Shown here: piece after piece, positions 43,553 through 51,694 of the stretch | Numbering within the stretch: position 1 is the stretch's first letter | How the letters are laid out: every line of letters starts with the position of its first letter | Origin: an uncultured Clostridia bacterium | Lineage (GTDB): Bacteria > Bacillota > Clostridia > Oscillospirales > Acutalibacteraceae | Assembly (NCBI GenBank): GCA_937884995.1 | Contig: CAKZZL010000022.1 | Coordinates: forward strand, 32,802 to 96,801 | DNA: 64,000 nt | Reading direction: 5' to 3' | Notes under the pieces: model-generated | Told to the model about the DNA's origin: nothing | What the model saw: only the letters and a program-made list of their open reading frames with translations | The model's database searches: none | Program-made: the position numbers and the translations under genes

Positions 43553-44413
43553 TTATTCCTGGCCTGTCAGCCTGGCTTTATTCTCATTCCACCATGATAT
43601 ATGTTCCTCATAAGTATTGCTGAAATGAGACTCATAAGGCTCTACCGTTCCGATTACAAAATACAAATAGTCTGTGTCGTTCGGATTTAAGGCGGCATTT
43701 ATTGATGGCATGCCGGGATTGCATATGGGGCCCGCAATAATACCATTACATACATATGCATCATAATAGTTTTGATAATAGTTAAGTTGGTCGGGGTAAA
43801 TGAGTTTTATTACTCCGTTACAATAGTTTTTCGTGACATCACATTGTATTCTCATACCGACACTCAGTCTGTTGTATAAAACAGAAGCCACATTAAGTCT
43901 TTGATCATCAAGCACTGCCTCTTTTTCTATGATGGAGGCCAGAGTGAGTATCTGATGCAGGTTATATCCCGTACCTTCCACCTTGGATAAAATATCATCC
44001 GTAAGCTGGCTCTTTGTTCCGTCAAGGAATATTTTTATGATATCCTCGGGAGTTGAATCTTTCGGTATAGAGTAAGTAAGAGGGAAAAGATAACCTTCAA
44101 GGAAGAAACATACATTTGATGTGTTTTGCATGTCTTTTAAGAATGGATAATTTTCAATATCAAGCCAATCCTCATAATTTTGGGCAGCCTCTATGAACTC
44201 TTCAGAACTGCAAAGTTCTTTTTCTTCTAAAAGCCATGAAATACGAACAAGTGTATATCCCTCAGGTATTGTGACTTTAACACTCTCGTTTACTACTTCA
44301 GTTGATATTTCTTCAATGTCCTGAGATATTGTTTCCGGTTCATTTTTCTTACTGCATGAAACAAGAGAAAAAAGAATCGTAAAAATCAATAAAAGCGAAA
44401 TAATCTTTTTCAT
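43553..44413 (-). CDS. MltG/YceG-like transglycosylase lipoprotein
   Basis: 286 residues. Lipoprotein signal with lipobox LVSC (Cys20), then the YceG pattern VTIPEGYTLVRISWLL, FLEGYLFPLTYSI, LASIIEKEAV (catalytic Glu), RIQCDVTKNYC and IAGPICNPGMPSINAALNP. It is about half the size of the mltG product at 28562 and is lipid- rather than helix-anchored. GAGGAAAGACT precedes the ATG. The catalytic residues remain, so it is probably an active second enzyme at the outer membrane face. Confidence 0.85.
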   Translation of the reverse strand: MKKIISLLLIFTILFSLVSCSKKNEPETISQDIEEISTEVVNESVKVTIPEGYTLVRISWLLEEKELCSSEEFIEAAQNYEDWLDIENYPFLKDMQNTSNVCFFLEGYLFPLTYSIPKDSTPEDIIKIFLDGTKSQLTDDILSKVEGTGYNLHQILTLASIIEKEAVLDDQRLNVASVLYNRLSVGMRIQCDVTKNYCNGVIKLIYPDQLNYYQNYYDAYVCNGIIAGPICNPGMPSINAALNPNDTDYLYFVIGTVEPYESHFSNTYEEHISWWNENKARLTGQE

Positions 44414-44497
44414 AGTCTTTCCTCACAAAAAATCGTGGATATATTTTAGCAAAAAATTTATAAATTGTAAAATCAGGTGATTTTGATATATCCAAGT

Positions 44498-45790
44498 CTA
44501 TGATTTTATTGCTTCTTTCAATATCTTTGCTGCCTCATCCATTTTAGCTATCGGAATGGAAGATATTGAAAAGGCTATTTTTATTTTATTCCCCTTTTTA
44601 TCTATATCTATATAGTTAAGTCCCCTGTCTCTGCAGATTGATAAAAGCTCATTTGATGATTTCTCTGAAGGAAAATCACAGCAGACAAATAAAGGGGAAT
44701 CCGTTTTTATTATTTTTAAGTCTTTACCGATCTCCTTTTTTAATATATCCGTAAAGGCTTGAGATTTTTGCTGATAGAGTTTTCTTGATTTTTTTATCTG
44801 CGACGACAAATGCCCGTCACGTATAAAACTGCAAAGAGCTATCTGATCTGCCCTTGATACTGTTTGATTGTACATATAGCTTTGCTTCGTATAAACAAGG
44901 CTCAGTCTATCCGGCAATATCATATAACTTATACGGATGGAAGGCAGCAAAAGTTTTGAGAATGTTCCTATATATATGACATTCTCACCTCCTGCAAGGC
45001 CCTGCAAAGAAGGTGTGGGCTTGTTTAAATATCTGAACTCACTGCCGTAATCGTCCTCAATGATATATTTATTATTTTCTCTTGCATACTCCGTCAATGC
45101 AAATCTTTCATTTATCTGCATTGTATCTCCCCAGTGGCTTGAGTATGAAGGAGACACATAGATATAACCGGCATCTTCTCTTTTTTCTTTTATATCAAAT
45201 CCGTAATTTTTGAATACCGATGTCCCCTGGACGTAACTCAAATCATCAAATGATACCGTTCTTTCGCCGGGAAGCAAAGGACAAAGGATTTGTAAAAGAG
45301 TCTGCACTCCTGCACCTATAACGATATTTGATTTATCACATATACAGTTTCTGTTTTGGCTTGCAAATTTTGCTATTTCTTCTCTTAAATCTTCTTCGCC
45401 CTGCGCCTTGCCGTAATGAAGCATTCTATCTGTCTGACGCAATGCACTTTTTAAATATCTTCTCCAGAGACTTAAATCGAAACTGTCAGGGTCAACACCG
45501 GAAGAAGTAAAATCATACATATATTCCTTTTTTACGCTTTCTGAATCCTCCTGACTCAGTTTACCGCTCTGGACTTTTCTTTTGGAAACAAAATATCCGC
45601 TTTGACTTTTGGGTATGATATATCCGTCATCACAAAGGCACATATATGCAGTTTCCACCGTTGTCCTGCTTACATTCCTTTCTGCGGCAAGCTGCCTTAT
45701 TGACGGAAGCCTGCTTCCCGCTTCCATCTTAGATGACTCTATTAGATTCTTGTAATAATCATAGATTTGCATATATAAGCGTTGAGTCAT
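44498..45790 (-). CDS. pdxR: MocR/PdxR-type GntR regulator with aminotransferase domain
   Basis: 430 residues. N-terminal GntR winged helix (SRLPSIRQLAAERNVSRTTVETAY), a linker, and a fold-type I aminotransferase-like domain with AYIYVSPSYSSHWGD-like substrate loop, YIIEDDYGSEFRY and the PLP Lys in YIGTFSKLLLPSIRISY. MocR proteins bind PLP as effector and control B6 genes. It diverges from pdxK with a ~100-base gap, the usual arrangement for PdxR and its target, so vitamin B6 control is the best guess. Confidence 0.85.
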   Translation of the reverse strand: MTQRLYMQIYDYYKNLIESSKMEAGSRLPSIRQLAAERNVSRTTVETAYMCLCDDGYIIPKSQSGYFVSKRKVQSGKLSQEDSESVKKEYMYDFTSSGVDPDSFDLSLWRRYLKSALRQTDRMLHYGKAQGEEDLREEIAKFASQNRNCICDKSNIVIGAGVQTLLQILCPLLPGERTVSFDDLSYVQGTSVFKNYGFDIKEKREDAGYIYVSPSYSSHWGDTMQINERFALTEYARENNKYIIEDDYGSEFRYLNKPTPSLQGLAGGENVIYIGTFSKLLLPSIRISYMILPDRLSLVYTKQSYMYNQTVSRADQIALCSFIRDGHLSSQIKKSRKLYQQKSQAFTDILKKEIGKDLKIIKTDSPLFVCCDFPSEKSSNELLSICRDRGLNYIDIDKKGNKIKIAFSISSIPIAKMDEAAKILKEAIKS

Positions 45791-45825
45791 AATTGTCCCC
45801 TTAAAAATTTATATTTTTGTATATT

Positions 45826-45854
45826 TTAACAAAGACACTTTTTGTTTATTATAT
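45826..45854 (+). promoter_or_regulatory. Likely promoter of pdxK in the pdxR-pdxK intergenic region
   Basis: TTAACA (45826-45831) and TTATAT (45849-45854), 17-base spacer. Two similar AT-rich blocks, TTTTTGTATATTTT and TTTTTGTTTATTATAT, lie in and before it and could be PdxR sites, which are often direct repeats. Confidence 0.45.
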
Positions 45855-45894
45855 ATTCAAATAAGAAAGTTTGCAAGTTCCAGAGGATTAAAAG

Positions 45895-46719
45895 ATGAAA
45901 AGAATTGCAGTAATCAATGATCTATCAGGATTCGGGCGCTGTTCTTTAAGCGCTGCTTTACCCATAATATCCGTTATGGGCCATGAAGCATGTCCCCTTC
46001 CGACTGCAGTTTTATCAAATCAGACAGGATATGAAAGTTACTATTGCGATGATTACACAGATAAAATGTCTTTCTTTAATGAGCAATGGAAGAAGATATG
46101 TCCTGTATTTGATGCTATCTATTCAGGATATATTGCCAACGAGAAACAAGTTGATTATATATCATCTTTTATAGAATCATTTTCAGATGAAACGACCATC
46201 CTGCTTGTTGACCCTGTTATGGGTGATGACGGAAAACTTTATGATTCCCATAATACAGCTATATGTGAAGGGATAAAAACCTTGGTAAAAAAATCCAACG
46301 TCATATGCCCGAATCTTACCGAGCTGTGCATACTCACAGGCAGAGACTACTCAAGCATATCACAGATGAGAAAGGAAAGAATCCTTGAGGAAATAAAGGA
46401 TATGTCTTCTTCCCTTATATCTGATAAGCTACGTCTGGTTATAACCACAGGGATCATAAATGATAATATGATATCTTCAACTATTTACTCTGAAGGAAAA
46501 TTTGAAGAAATATCAAATGAAAGGATTGGAGAAAGTTTTTCAGGAACCGGAGATATATTTGCCTCAATTGTCGTCTCTTCACTTCTTTCAGGTTTTGACC
46601 CATATGATGCAGTAAAGAAAGCAACTGATTTCATATCAATGTCATTAACTGAAACCTTAAAACACGAATATGACAGAAATGACGGCATAGATTTCCAAAA
46701 ATTTCTGAAAAGACTTTAA
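45895..46719 (+). CDS. pdxK: Pyridoxal/pyridoxine kinase
   Basis: 274 residues of the PfkB-like B6 kinase group: VINDLSGFGRCSLSAALPIIS and AVLSNQTGYESYY at the N-terminus, YSGYIANEKQVDYI, LVDPVMGDDGKLY, CPNLTELCILTG and the GTGD anion hole FSGTGDIFASIV with catalytic Asp. Phosphorylates B6 vitamers to their 5'-phosphates. CAGAGGA precedes the ATG; seven bases separate it from the ECF gene. Confidence 0.92.
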   Translation: MKRIAVINDLSGFGRCSLSAALPIISVMGHEACPLPTAVLSNQTGYESYYCDDYTDKMSFFNEQWKKICPVFDAIYSGYIANEKQVDYISSFIESFSDETTILLVDPVMGDDGKLYDSHNTAICEGIKTLVKKSNVICPNLTELCILTGRDYSSISQMRKERILEEIKDMSSSLISDKLRLVITTGIINDNMISSTIYSEGKFEEISNERIGESFSGTGDIFASIVVSSLLSGFDPYDAVKKATDFISMSLTETLKHEYDRNDGIDFQKFLKRL

Positions 46720-46725
46720 AATGTT

Positions 46726-47274
46726 ATGAATAAAAAGATAAAAAAGATTGTTCTTTGTTCCCTCTTTTCGGCTTTGACATTTCTTTTCACAGCATACTTA
46801 AAGATTCCTGCCTCAATGGGACAATATATACATGCAGGTGATGCCATAATATTAATATCATCTTGCATCCTGCCATTCCCGCTCGGTCCTATTGCCGGCC
46901 TTATAGGCGGAAGTCTTGCAGATTTACTTACAGGTTATGCATACTGGGCTCCGTTTACGGCAATTATAAAATTCTCGATTGCAAGCATATTCAGCAATAA
47001 AGGAAGCAATATATTCAATTTGAATAATATATTAAAATCCTTACTCTCAGGCCTTATATCAATCACGGGATATTATCTCGCAACTCTCATAATAATATAT
47101 TTCTCTTTGGGAGAATACGGCACTGAAAGCAAGTCACTTACTAACCTTATATATATTGCGGCAATAGATTCCCTGCCTGCAAATCTCCTACAAGCTCTGG
47201 TAACTATTGCATTCTTTTGCATCTTGGCAAAAGCTCTTGATAAAATTGAAATAAAAAAGCATCTTGAAAGGTGA
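46726..47274 (+). CDS. ECF transporter S component, probably for pyridoxine
   Basis: 182 residues, five to six membrane helices with KKIVLCSLFSALTFLFTAYLKIPA, the N-terminal A-rich helix that contacts the ECF T subunit, then GQYIHAGDAIILISSCILPFPLGPIAGLIGGSLADLLTGYAYWAPFT as the substrate-site segment of the PdxU/HmpT-type group. Energising A and T subunits are not here. Its place after pdxK and the PdxR divergence argues for a B6 vitamer. The start is the ATG following ATGTT with a weak ribosome site. Confidence 0.8.
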   Translation: MNKKIKKIVLCSLFSALTFLFTAYLKIPASMGQYIHAGDAIILISSCILPFPLGPIAGLIGGSLADLLTGYAYWAPFTAIIKFSIASIFSNKGSNIFNLNNILKSLLSGLISITGYYLATLIIIYFSLGEYGTESKSLTNLIYIAAIDSLPANLLQALVTIAFFCILAKALDKIEIKKHLER

Positions 47275-47284
47275 TTATATAATT

Positions 47285-47896
47285 ATGAAAGCAGACATAG
47301 TATATACATATGGCGGAAAAGTATATTTGAATATAACGAACGCATGTCCTTGCAAGTGCAGATTCTGCATACGAAACAACGGAGATGCAGTAGGTGAAGC
47401 AAAGACTTTGTGGTTTGAAGAGCATGCTCCTACATTTGAGCAAGTAAGGGAAGCAATCGAGTCATTTGACTTCGGAAACTACGGCAAAAATATCATTATA
47501 TGCGGATATGGCGAACCGACATGCAGTTTAAGTGTTCTTCTTAACACCTGTTCATATCTGAAGGAAAACGGATTTTATCTACGCTTAAACACAAACGGCC
47601 TTTCAGATTTGATTAACAAAAAAGAAACTGCGAAAGATATATGCAAAAATATTGATGAGGTATCAATAAGTCTTAATGCGCCGGATGCCCAAAAGTATTT
47701 ATATATCACTCAGCCTTCATTCGGAGAAAAATCATTTGATGCAGTCTTAAAATTTGCAGCCCAGTGCAGAGATGAAGGAGTAAAAACCAAGTTCACTGTT
47801 GTTGATGTCATTTCAAAAGAAGATATTGACTTATCCAGGGATCTTGCTGAATCGATGAATATTCCTTTGAGAGTCAGAGAATATACTGCTGAATAG
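47285..47896 (+). CDS. Radical SAM protein of the TatD-associated family
   Basis: About 203 residues. VYLNITNACPCKCRFCIRNNGD carries Cx3Cx2C, followed by VVFCGYGEPT-like IICGYGEPTCSL and RLNTNGLSDLI. It matches the short radical SAM family often encoded near TatD nucleases; the reaction is unknown. No tatD is in the window. ATG 47285 with AAAGGTG upstream is preferred over one that overlaps the ECF gene. Confidence 0.82.
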   Translation: MKADIVYTYGGKVYLNITNACPCKCRFCIRNNGDAVGEAKTLWFEEHAPTFEQVREAIESFDFGNYGKNIIICGYGEPTCSLSVLLNTCSYLKENGFYLRLNTNGLSDLINKKETAKDICKNIDEVSISLNAPDAQKYLYITQPSFGEKSFDAVLKFAAQCRDEGVKTKFTVVDVISKEDIDLSRDLAESMNIPLRVREYTAE

Positions 47897-47933
47897 ACAT
47901 ATTTAAGGGGAGCCGGTTTATTAGAGAAGGTGT

Positions 47934-47974
47934 CATAACGAAGGTTTTGAAAGTAAGTAGAAACAATCGTTATG
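47934..47974. terminator. Stem-loop after the radical SAM gene
   Basis: CATAACGA (47934-47941) and TCGTTATG (47967-47974) pair perfectly over a 25-base loop, followed by GCATTTTAC. It may end the pdx-radical SAM transcript, though the loop is large. Confidence 0.4.
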
Positions 47975-48007
47975 GCATTTTACAACAATAATTAAAAAAC
48001 ATTAATA

Positions 48008-48271
48008 TTGGAGGAAAATGCAACGAAAAAACGTATTACTGATGAAACGAAAAGACTTGAATATATGCTAAACGGCGGCGACGTAACGCTGAAAACACTC
48101 CGCACCCTGTCTAGAGAAACGCAGCAGGATATTCTTGACTATCTGCGCGACTGTCCACTGTACGAAGCCGTTACCGCAGCTAATAAGGACTATATCCTTG
48201 ACTGCGGTGTCGCCTACGGCAACGAGCCGACACTCCTCCGCCTTAATGATTACAAAGAATTTAGATTATAG
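48008..48271 (+). pseudogene. Remnant of a Ser/Thr-type metallophosphoesterase
   Basis: An 87-codon frame from TTG reads YMLNGGDVTLKTLRTLSRETQQDILDYLRDCPLYEAV and then jumps to KDYILDCGVAYGNEPTLLRLNDYKEFRL. The first part is the middle of the PP1-like phosphatases common in Clostridia; the second resembles their last strand (usually ..IDCG...G.L..LRLDD). The N-terminal GDxHG/GNHD motifs and the section between are missing, so this is a deletion remnant. Its composition is more GC-rich than its surroundings. Confidence 0.55.
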
Positions 48272-48299
48272 TTGACAAATTGAATAATATGGTTATAAT
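48272..48299 (+). promoter_or_regulatory. Promoter of the phd-doc operon
   Basis: TTGACA (48272-48277) and TATAAT (48294-48299), 16-base spacer, immediately before the palindromic operator. Confidence 0.8.
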
Positions 48300-48300
48300 A

Positions 48301-48326
48301 AAAGTAGGATATATTTATCCTACTTT
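48301..48326. promoter_or_regulatory. Palindromic operator of the phd-doc operon
   Basis: AAAGTAGGATA and TATCCTACTTT are perfect 11-base inverted arms around TATT, starting one base past the -10 box, so they cover the transcription start. This is the expected place for autorepression by the Phd antitoxin dimer. The same sequence could also act as a terminator hairpin (TTTTATT follows), less likely given its position. Confidence 0.7.
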
Positions 48327-48344
48327 TATTATGGAGATGATAAA

Positions 48345-48590
48345 ATGTTAATTGATACTAATAATATGTTTTCTATGACGCAGGCAAATCAGAACTTCTC
48401 TGCCGTTGCCCGTAGCGTTGATAAAAACGGCGAGGTTGTCGTGTTGAAAAACAACAAGCCTAAGTATCTTGTTGTAGATATGGAAAATGGGGATTTTATC
48501 CTTGATTTAACTGAGGAGGAAAGAATTGACATAGTTACAAAAAGAATTCTTAAAAAATATCTTCCTGCATTTAAGGAGCTGGCAAAATGA
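48345..48590 (+). CDS. phd: Phd/YefM-type antitoxin
   Basis: 81 residues. MFSMTQANQNFSAVARSVDKNGEVVVLKNNKPKYLVVD is the DNA-binding Phd fold, followed by a C-terminal helix rich in acidic and basic residues that would sheath the toxin. It represses its own operon and neutralises Doc. GGAGATGATAAA precedes the ATG. The stop overlaps doc by four bases. Confidence 0.9.
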   Translation: MLIDTNNMFSMTQANQNFSAVARSVDKNGEVVVLKNNKPKYLVVDMENGDFILDLTEEERIDIVTKRILKKYLPAFKELAK

Positions 48591-48964
48591 TTAAATTCAG
48601 CAAAAAGAAAATTCTGCTTTTGCATCAGGTAATGGCAGAAGCAACCGGCGGTGATGTCGGCGTTCGTGATGAAACGTTACTGGAATCGGCGATTGAAACA
48701 ATCTATTCCACCTTTGACGGAGTTGAACTCTATCCCACCAAAGAGGAAAAGGCGGCAAAGCTCGGCTATTCACTGATTTCAAACCACGCCTTTGTTGATG
48801 GCAACAAGCGAATCGGTATGTATATTATGATATCCTTCCTTGAGCTTAACGGAATAAAGCTTGACGCGACAAACGACGAGGTTTACAAGCTCGGAATGGC
48901 GGTTGCGGATGGCTCCGCGAATAACGAGGATATCCTGAAATGGATAAACGAACACAAAATCTGA
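48587..48964 (+). CDS. doc: Doc-type toxin (Fic-fold kinase of EF-Tu)
   Basis: 125 residues with the degenerate Fic motif HAFVDGNKRIG (HxFx[ND]xNKR), preceded by RDETLLESAIETIYSTF and TKEEKAAKLGYSLISN. Doc toxins phosphorylate EF-Tu to stop translation. The Lys in place of the second Gly of Fic motifs is the Doc hallmark. Intact pair with phd, followed by a terminator. Confidence 0.92.
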   Translation: MIKFSKKKILLLHQVMAEATGGDVGVRDETLLESAIETIYSTFDGVELYPTKEEKAAKLGYSLISNHAFVDGNKRIGMYIMISFLELNGIKLDATNDEVYKLGMAVADGSANNEDILKWINEHKI

Positions 48965-48980
48965 ATATATCTTTTATTGT

Positions 48981-49012
48981 CCACGGAATAATCCGTGGGC
49001 TTTATTTTTTGA
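48981..49012 (+). terminator. Terminator after doc
   Basis: CCACGG and CCGTGG pair over a six-base loop, followed by GCTTTATTTTTT. Confidence 0.85.
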
Positions 49013-49098
49013 ACATTTTGTAAATAATTGCAAAAATCCGACCAAATTAAACAGTTCGGACGGTTAGTAGGTGAATAATAAAAAAGGAGCGATCATCT

Positions 49099-49318
49099 AT
49101 GAAGAAATCCAAAACACTAATTTGCACATTGTTGTTATTTGTTTTACTGCTTTGTGTGTTCACAGGCTGCGCTAAAACTGAGAACAGCAAAAGTTGTGAA
49201 GCACCGCAAGCAACATCATCAACAATGCAACAGACAACACAGGTTAGATATTTACTACAAAGCCATTGGAATTACCAATATTGCCGATGATGAGGATTTA
49301 GAAAAAATACACCCTTAA
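49099..49318 (+). pseudogene. Short lipoprotein gene broken by a frameshift
   Basis: A good AAAAAGGAG site and ATG start a lipoprotein signal with lipobox FTGC (Cys24) and a Ser/Thr/Gln-rich linker. The frame ends at 49290, but shifting by one base near 49245 gives YYKAIGITNIADDEDLEKIHP up to TAA at 49316-49318. I take it as a frameshifted or internally deleted lipoprotein. A GAATAGCG/CGCTATTC stem follows at ~49339-49375. No family recognised. Confidence 0.5.
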
Positions 49319-49439
49319 AAACAAACGGAATAATTAAAAGAATAGCGGTACAGCCGCTAAACTGTATCGCTATTCCTAAAACCTTCCTTATCGCAACCAT
49401 TCATTGAACCTGCTCCTCTATTTTTTTTGATGATGAATT

Positions 49440-49691
49440 TCAGGCAACGAATTCTTCATATCTGTCGTTGATTGCTATCTTGTCATTTTGAACCTGAAGG
49501 TGAAGGTGCTTATTCTCCTTCACAAGCTTTTTTTGCTTATGTGTACGCATTGCATGACGTATATTTCCGAGAATAATTCTGCGAAGCTCCATCTCAAAAT
49601 CGATAAACTTATCCTCATTTATTAAAGCAAAAATAAAAAGAATCAAAGAAGCAAATTCGATTAATGTTCTGATTGAAAATAATGTTGACAT
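49440..49691 (-). CDS. Small single-helix membrane protein, unknown function
   Basis: 83 residues: STLFSIRTLIEFASLILFIFALI as one membrane helix near the N-terminus, then a basic/acidic stretch (RHAMRTHKQKKLVKENKHL) likely to form a coiled coil in the cytoplasm. ATG at 49691 has an excellent GAGGAGG site. I do not recognise a family; the strong ribosome site supports a real gene. Confidence 0.6.
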   Translation of the reverse strand: MSTLFSIRTLIEFASLILFIFALINEDKFIDFEMELRRIILGNIRHAMRTHKQKKLVKENKHLHLQVQNDKIAINDRYEEFVA

Positions 49692-50001
49692 GATTTTTTC
49701 CTCCTCAAAAGTATATATATTATGATAAACTTTGAACAAATGTTCTTTACAACTCTTATTATATCGTATTTTTTCACTTTGTCAACACAAATGTTCGCAA
49801 TTTTTATGTTTTTGTGTCCTATTTTTTGGACTCAATATGCGCATTTTGCTTTTTACGGAAGGCTTAAATGAAATAGTAAACACAATTCTGACGAAAGAAA
49901 TGACTTTTTTACTCAGTTTTCAAAAAATTGTTTATAAAACTAAAAAAATATAGTAAAATATATTATTGTGACTTTTTCAATAAATATGAGGTATATGCCA
50001 T

Positions 50002-51273
50002 ATGTTTGTAGATCAAGCTAAAATTAAAATAAAAGCCGGAGACGGTGGGAACGGCGCTGTAGCTTTTCATCGTGAAAAGTATGTTGCATCAGGCGGTCCT
50101 GACGGCGGTGACGGTGGCAAAGGCGGTAATATTGTCTTCAAAGTTGATGATAACCTTGCTACCCTTTCCGACTTCAGATACAAAAGAAAATACAAAGCTG
50201 AAAATGGTTCCGATGGCTCGGGAGCACGCAGGACAGGTAAGAAAGGCAAAGACTTGGTCATCCGGGTCCCGCGCGGCACGATTATTCGTGAAGCTGAAAG
50301 CGGTGTTGTAATGGCAGACCTCTCCACAGATGAAGAATTTATCGCTGCAAAAGGAGGTAAAGGCGGATGGGGCAATACACACTTTGCCTCTTCCACAAGA
50401 CAGACACCGAGATTTGCAAAGGCTGGTGCCCCAGGTGAAGAGTGGGAAGTTAATCTTGAACTTAAGCTTCTGGCAGATGTAGGCCTTTTGGGATTCCCGA
50501 ATGTAGGCAAGTCCTCTCTCATATCTGTTGTAAGCGAAGCAAAACCGATTGTCGGTGATTATCATTTCACCACCATAATACCTGTTTTGGGCGTTGTCAG
50601 GATGGGACCTGAGAAGAGTTTCGTTATGGCAGATATCCCCGGCCTTATTGAAGGCGCCGCAGACGGAATAGGACTGGGTCATGAGTTTTTAAGGCATGTC
50701 GAAAGATGCCGTATGCTCGTGCATATAGTGGATGTTGCCGGAAGTGAAGGAAGAGATCCCATCGAGGACTTTGAAGCCATTAACAGCGAACTCGAAAAGT
50801 TTAATCCGGAACTTGCTAAATGTCCCCAGATAGTTGCCGGGAACAAAATAGATCTCGCAACAGATGAGCAACTTGCAAGTTTTAAGAAATACATTGAAGA
50901 CAAGGGCTTGCAGTATTTTGAGATATGTGCCCCTATAAAGCACGGAACAACTGAGCTCATTAATGCGGTTGCAAAGATGCTTGACACCCTTCCCCCTATT
51001 AAAAGATATGAATCTGAACCCATACCTATGAGTTTGATTGAGTCCAGGTCAAAAGACGGATTTACTGTCAGTGTTCAGGATAACGTATATATAATCGAAG
51101 CAGACTGGCTTTACAGGATTCTATGTCAGACAGATTTGGATGATTATGAATCGCTTCAATATTTTCAGCGTGTACTCGTAAGTTCAGGTATAATTGACGA
51201 ACTTAAAAAACGGGGTATAAACGAAGGAGATATTGTATCCATCTATGATTTTGAATTTGAATATATCCCTTAG
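50002..51273 (+). CDS. obgE: Obg family GTPase
   Basis: 423 residues in three parts: the Gly-rich Obg domain (AGDGGNGAVAFHREKYVASGGPDGGDGGKGG), the GTPase domain with GFPNVGKSSLIS, DIPGLIEGAADGIGLG and NKIDLA, and a C-terminal OCT domain (YIIEADWLYRILCQTDLDDYESLQYFQ, IYDFEFEYIP), present in Gram-positive Obg. Needed for late 50S assembly and stress control. First of a run with mrnC, lepA and hemW. Confidence 0.96.
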   Translation: MFVDQAKIKIKAGDGGNGAVAFHREKYVASGGPDGGDGGKGGNIVFKVDDNLATLSDFRYKRKYKAENGSDGSGARRTGKKGKDLVIRVPRGTIIREAESGVVMADLSTDEEFIAAKGGKGGWGNTHFASSTRQTPRFAKAGAPGEEWEVNLELKLLADVGLLGFPNVGKSSLISVVSEAKPIVGDYHFTTIIPVLGVVRMGPEKSFVMADIPGLIEGAADGIGLGHEFLRHVERCRMLVHIVDVAGSEGRDPIEDFEAINSELEKFNPELAKCPQIVAGNKIDLATDEQLASFKKYIEDKGLQYFEICAPIKHGTTELINAVAKMLDTLPPIKRYESEPIPMSLIESRSKDGFTVSVQDNVYIIEADWLYRILCQTDLDDYESLQYFQRVLVSSGIIDELKKRGINEGDIVSIYDFEFEYIP

Positions 51274-51289
51274 AAGTAAAGGTTGAATT

Positions 51290-51691
51290 ATGGATAATAC
51301 AAACAGTTACAACGCACTTTCCTTGGCTTTTTTGGGTGATGCGGTATACTCTCTTATGGTAAGGGATTTCTTGCTTGAGAAGGTCCATCCCCATGCTTCA
51401 AAGCTTCATCAGCTCTCGATAAAGCTTGTCAACGCAGCCTCTCAGTCAAAAGCTGCAAAAAAGATAGCATCTGCTTTAACTGAAGATGAAGCAGATATTT
51501 TAAGGCGCGGCAGAAATGCTCACAGCAGCCATACACCAAAAAATCAAAGTGAAAAAGACTATCACTACGCTACAGGTCTCGAAGCTTTATTTGGCTATCT
51601 GTATTTAAAAAACGAAAAAGAAAGAATGAAAGAACTTTTTAATCTGATCACAGAAGATTTTGAAATTTCCGAAGAGGATAAAAAGAGGTAA
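51290..51691 (+). CDS. mrnC: Mini-ribonuclease III
   Basis: 133 residues, an RNase III catalytic domain without the double-stranded RNA-binding domain. ALSLAFLGDAVYSLMVRDFLL holds the acidic site, RRGRNAHSSHTPKN is a family signature and ATGLEALFGYLYL carries the second Glu. MrnC trims 23S rRNA ends in Firmicutes. Four bases from lepA. Confidence 0.93.
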   Translation: MDNTNSYNALSLAFLGDAVYSLMVRDFLLEKVHPHASKLHQLSIKLVNAASQSKAAKKIASALTEDEADILRRGRNAHSSHTPKNQSEKDYHYATGLEALFGYLYLKNEKERMKELFNLITEDFEISEEDKKR

Positions 51692-51694
51692 TAT

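Noticed and set aside
48301..48326. The palindrome read as an intrinsic terminator
   Set aside because: It lies directly at the predicted transcription start of phd-doc, where an operator is expected and a terminator would silence the operon.
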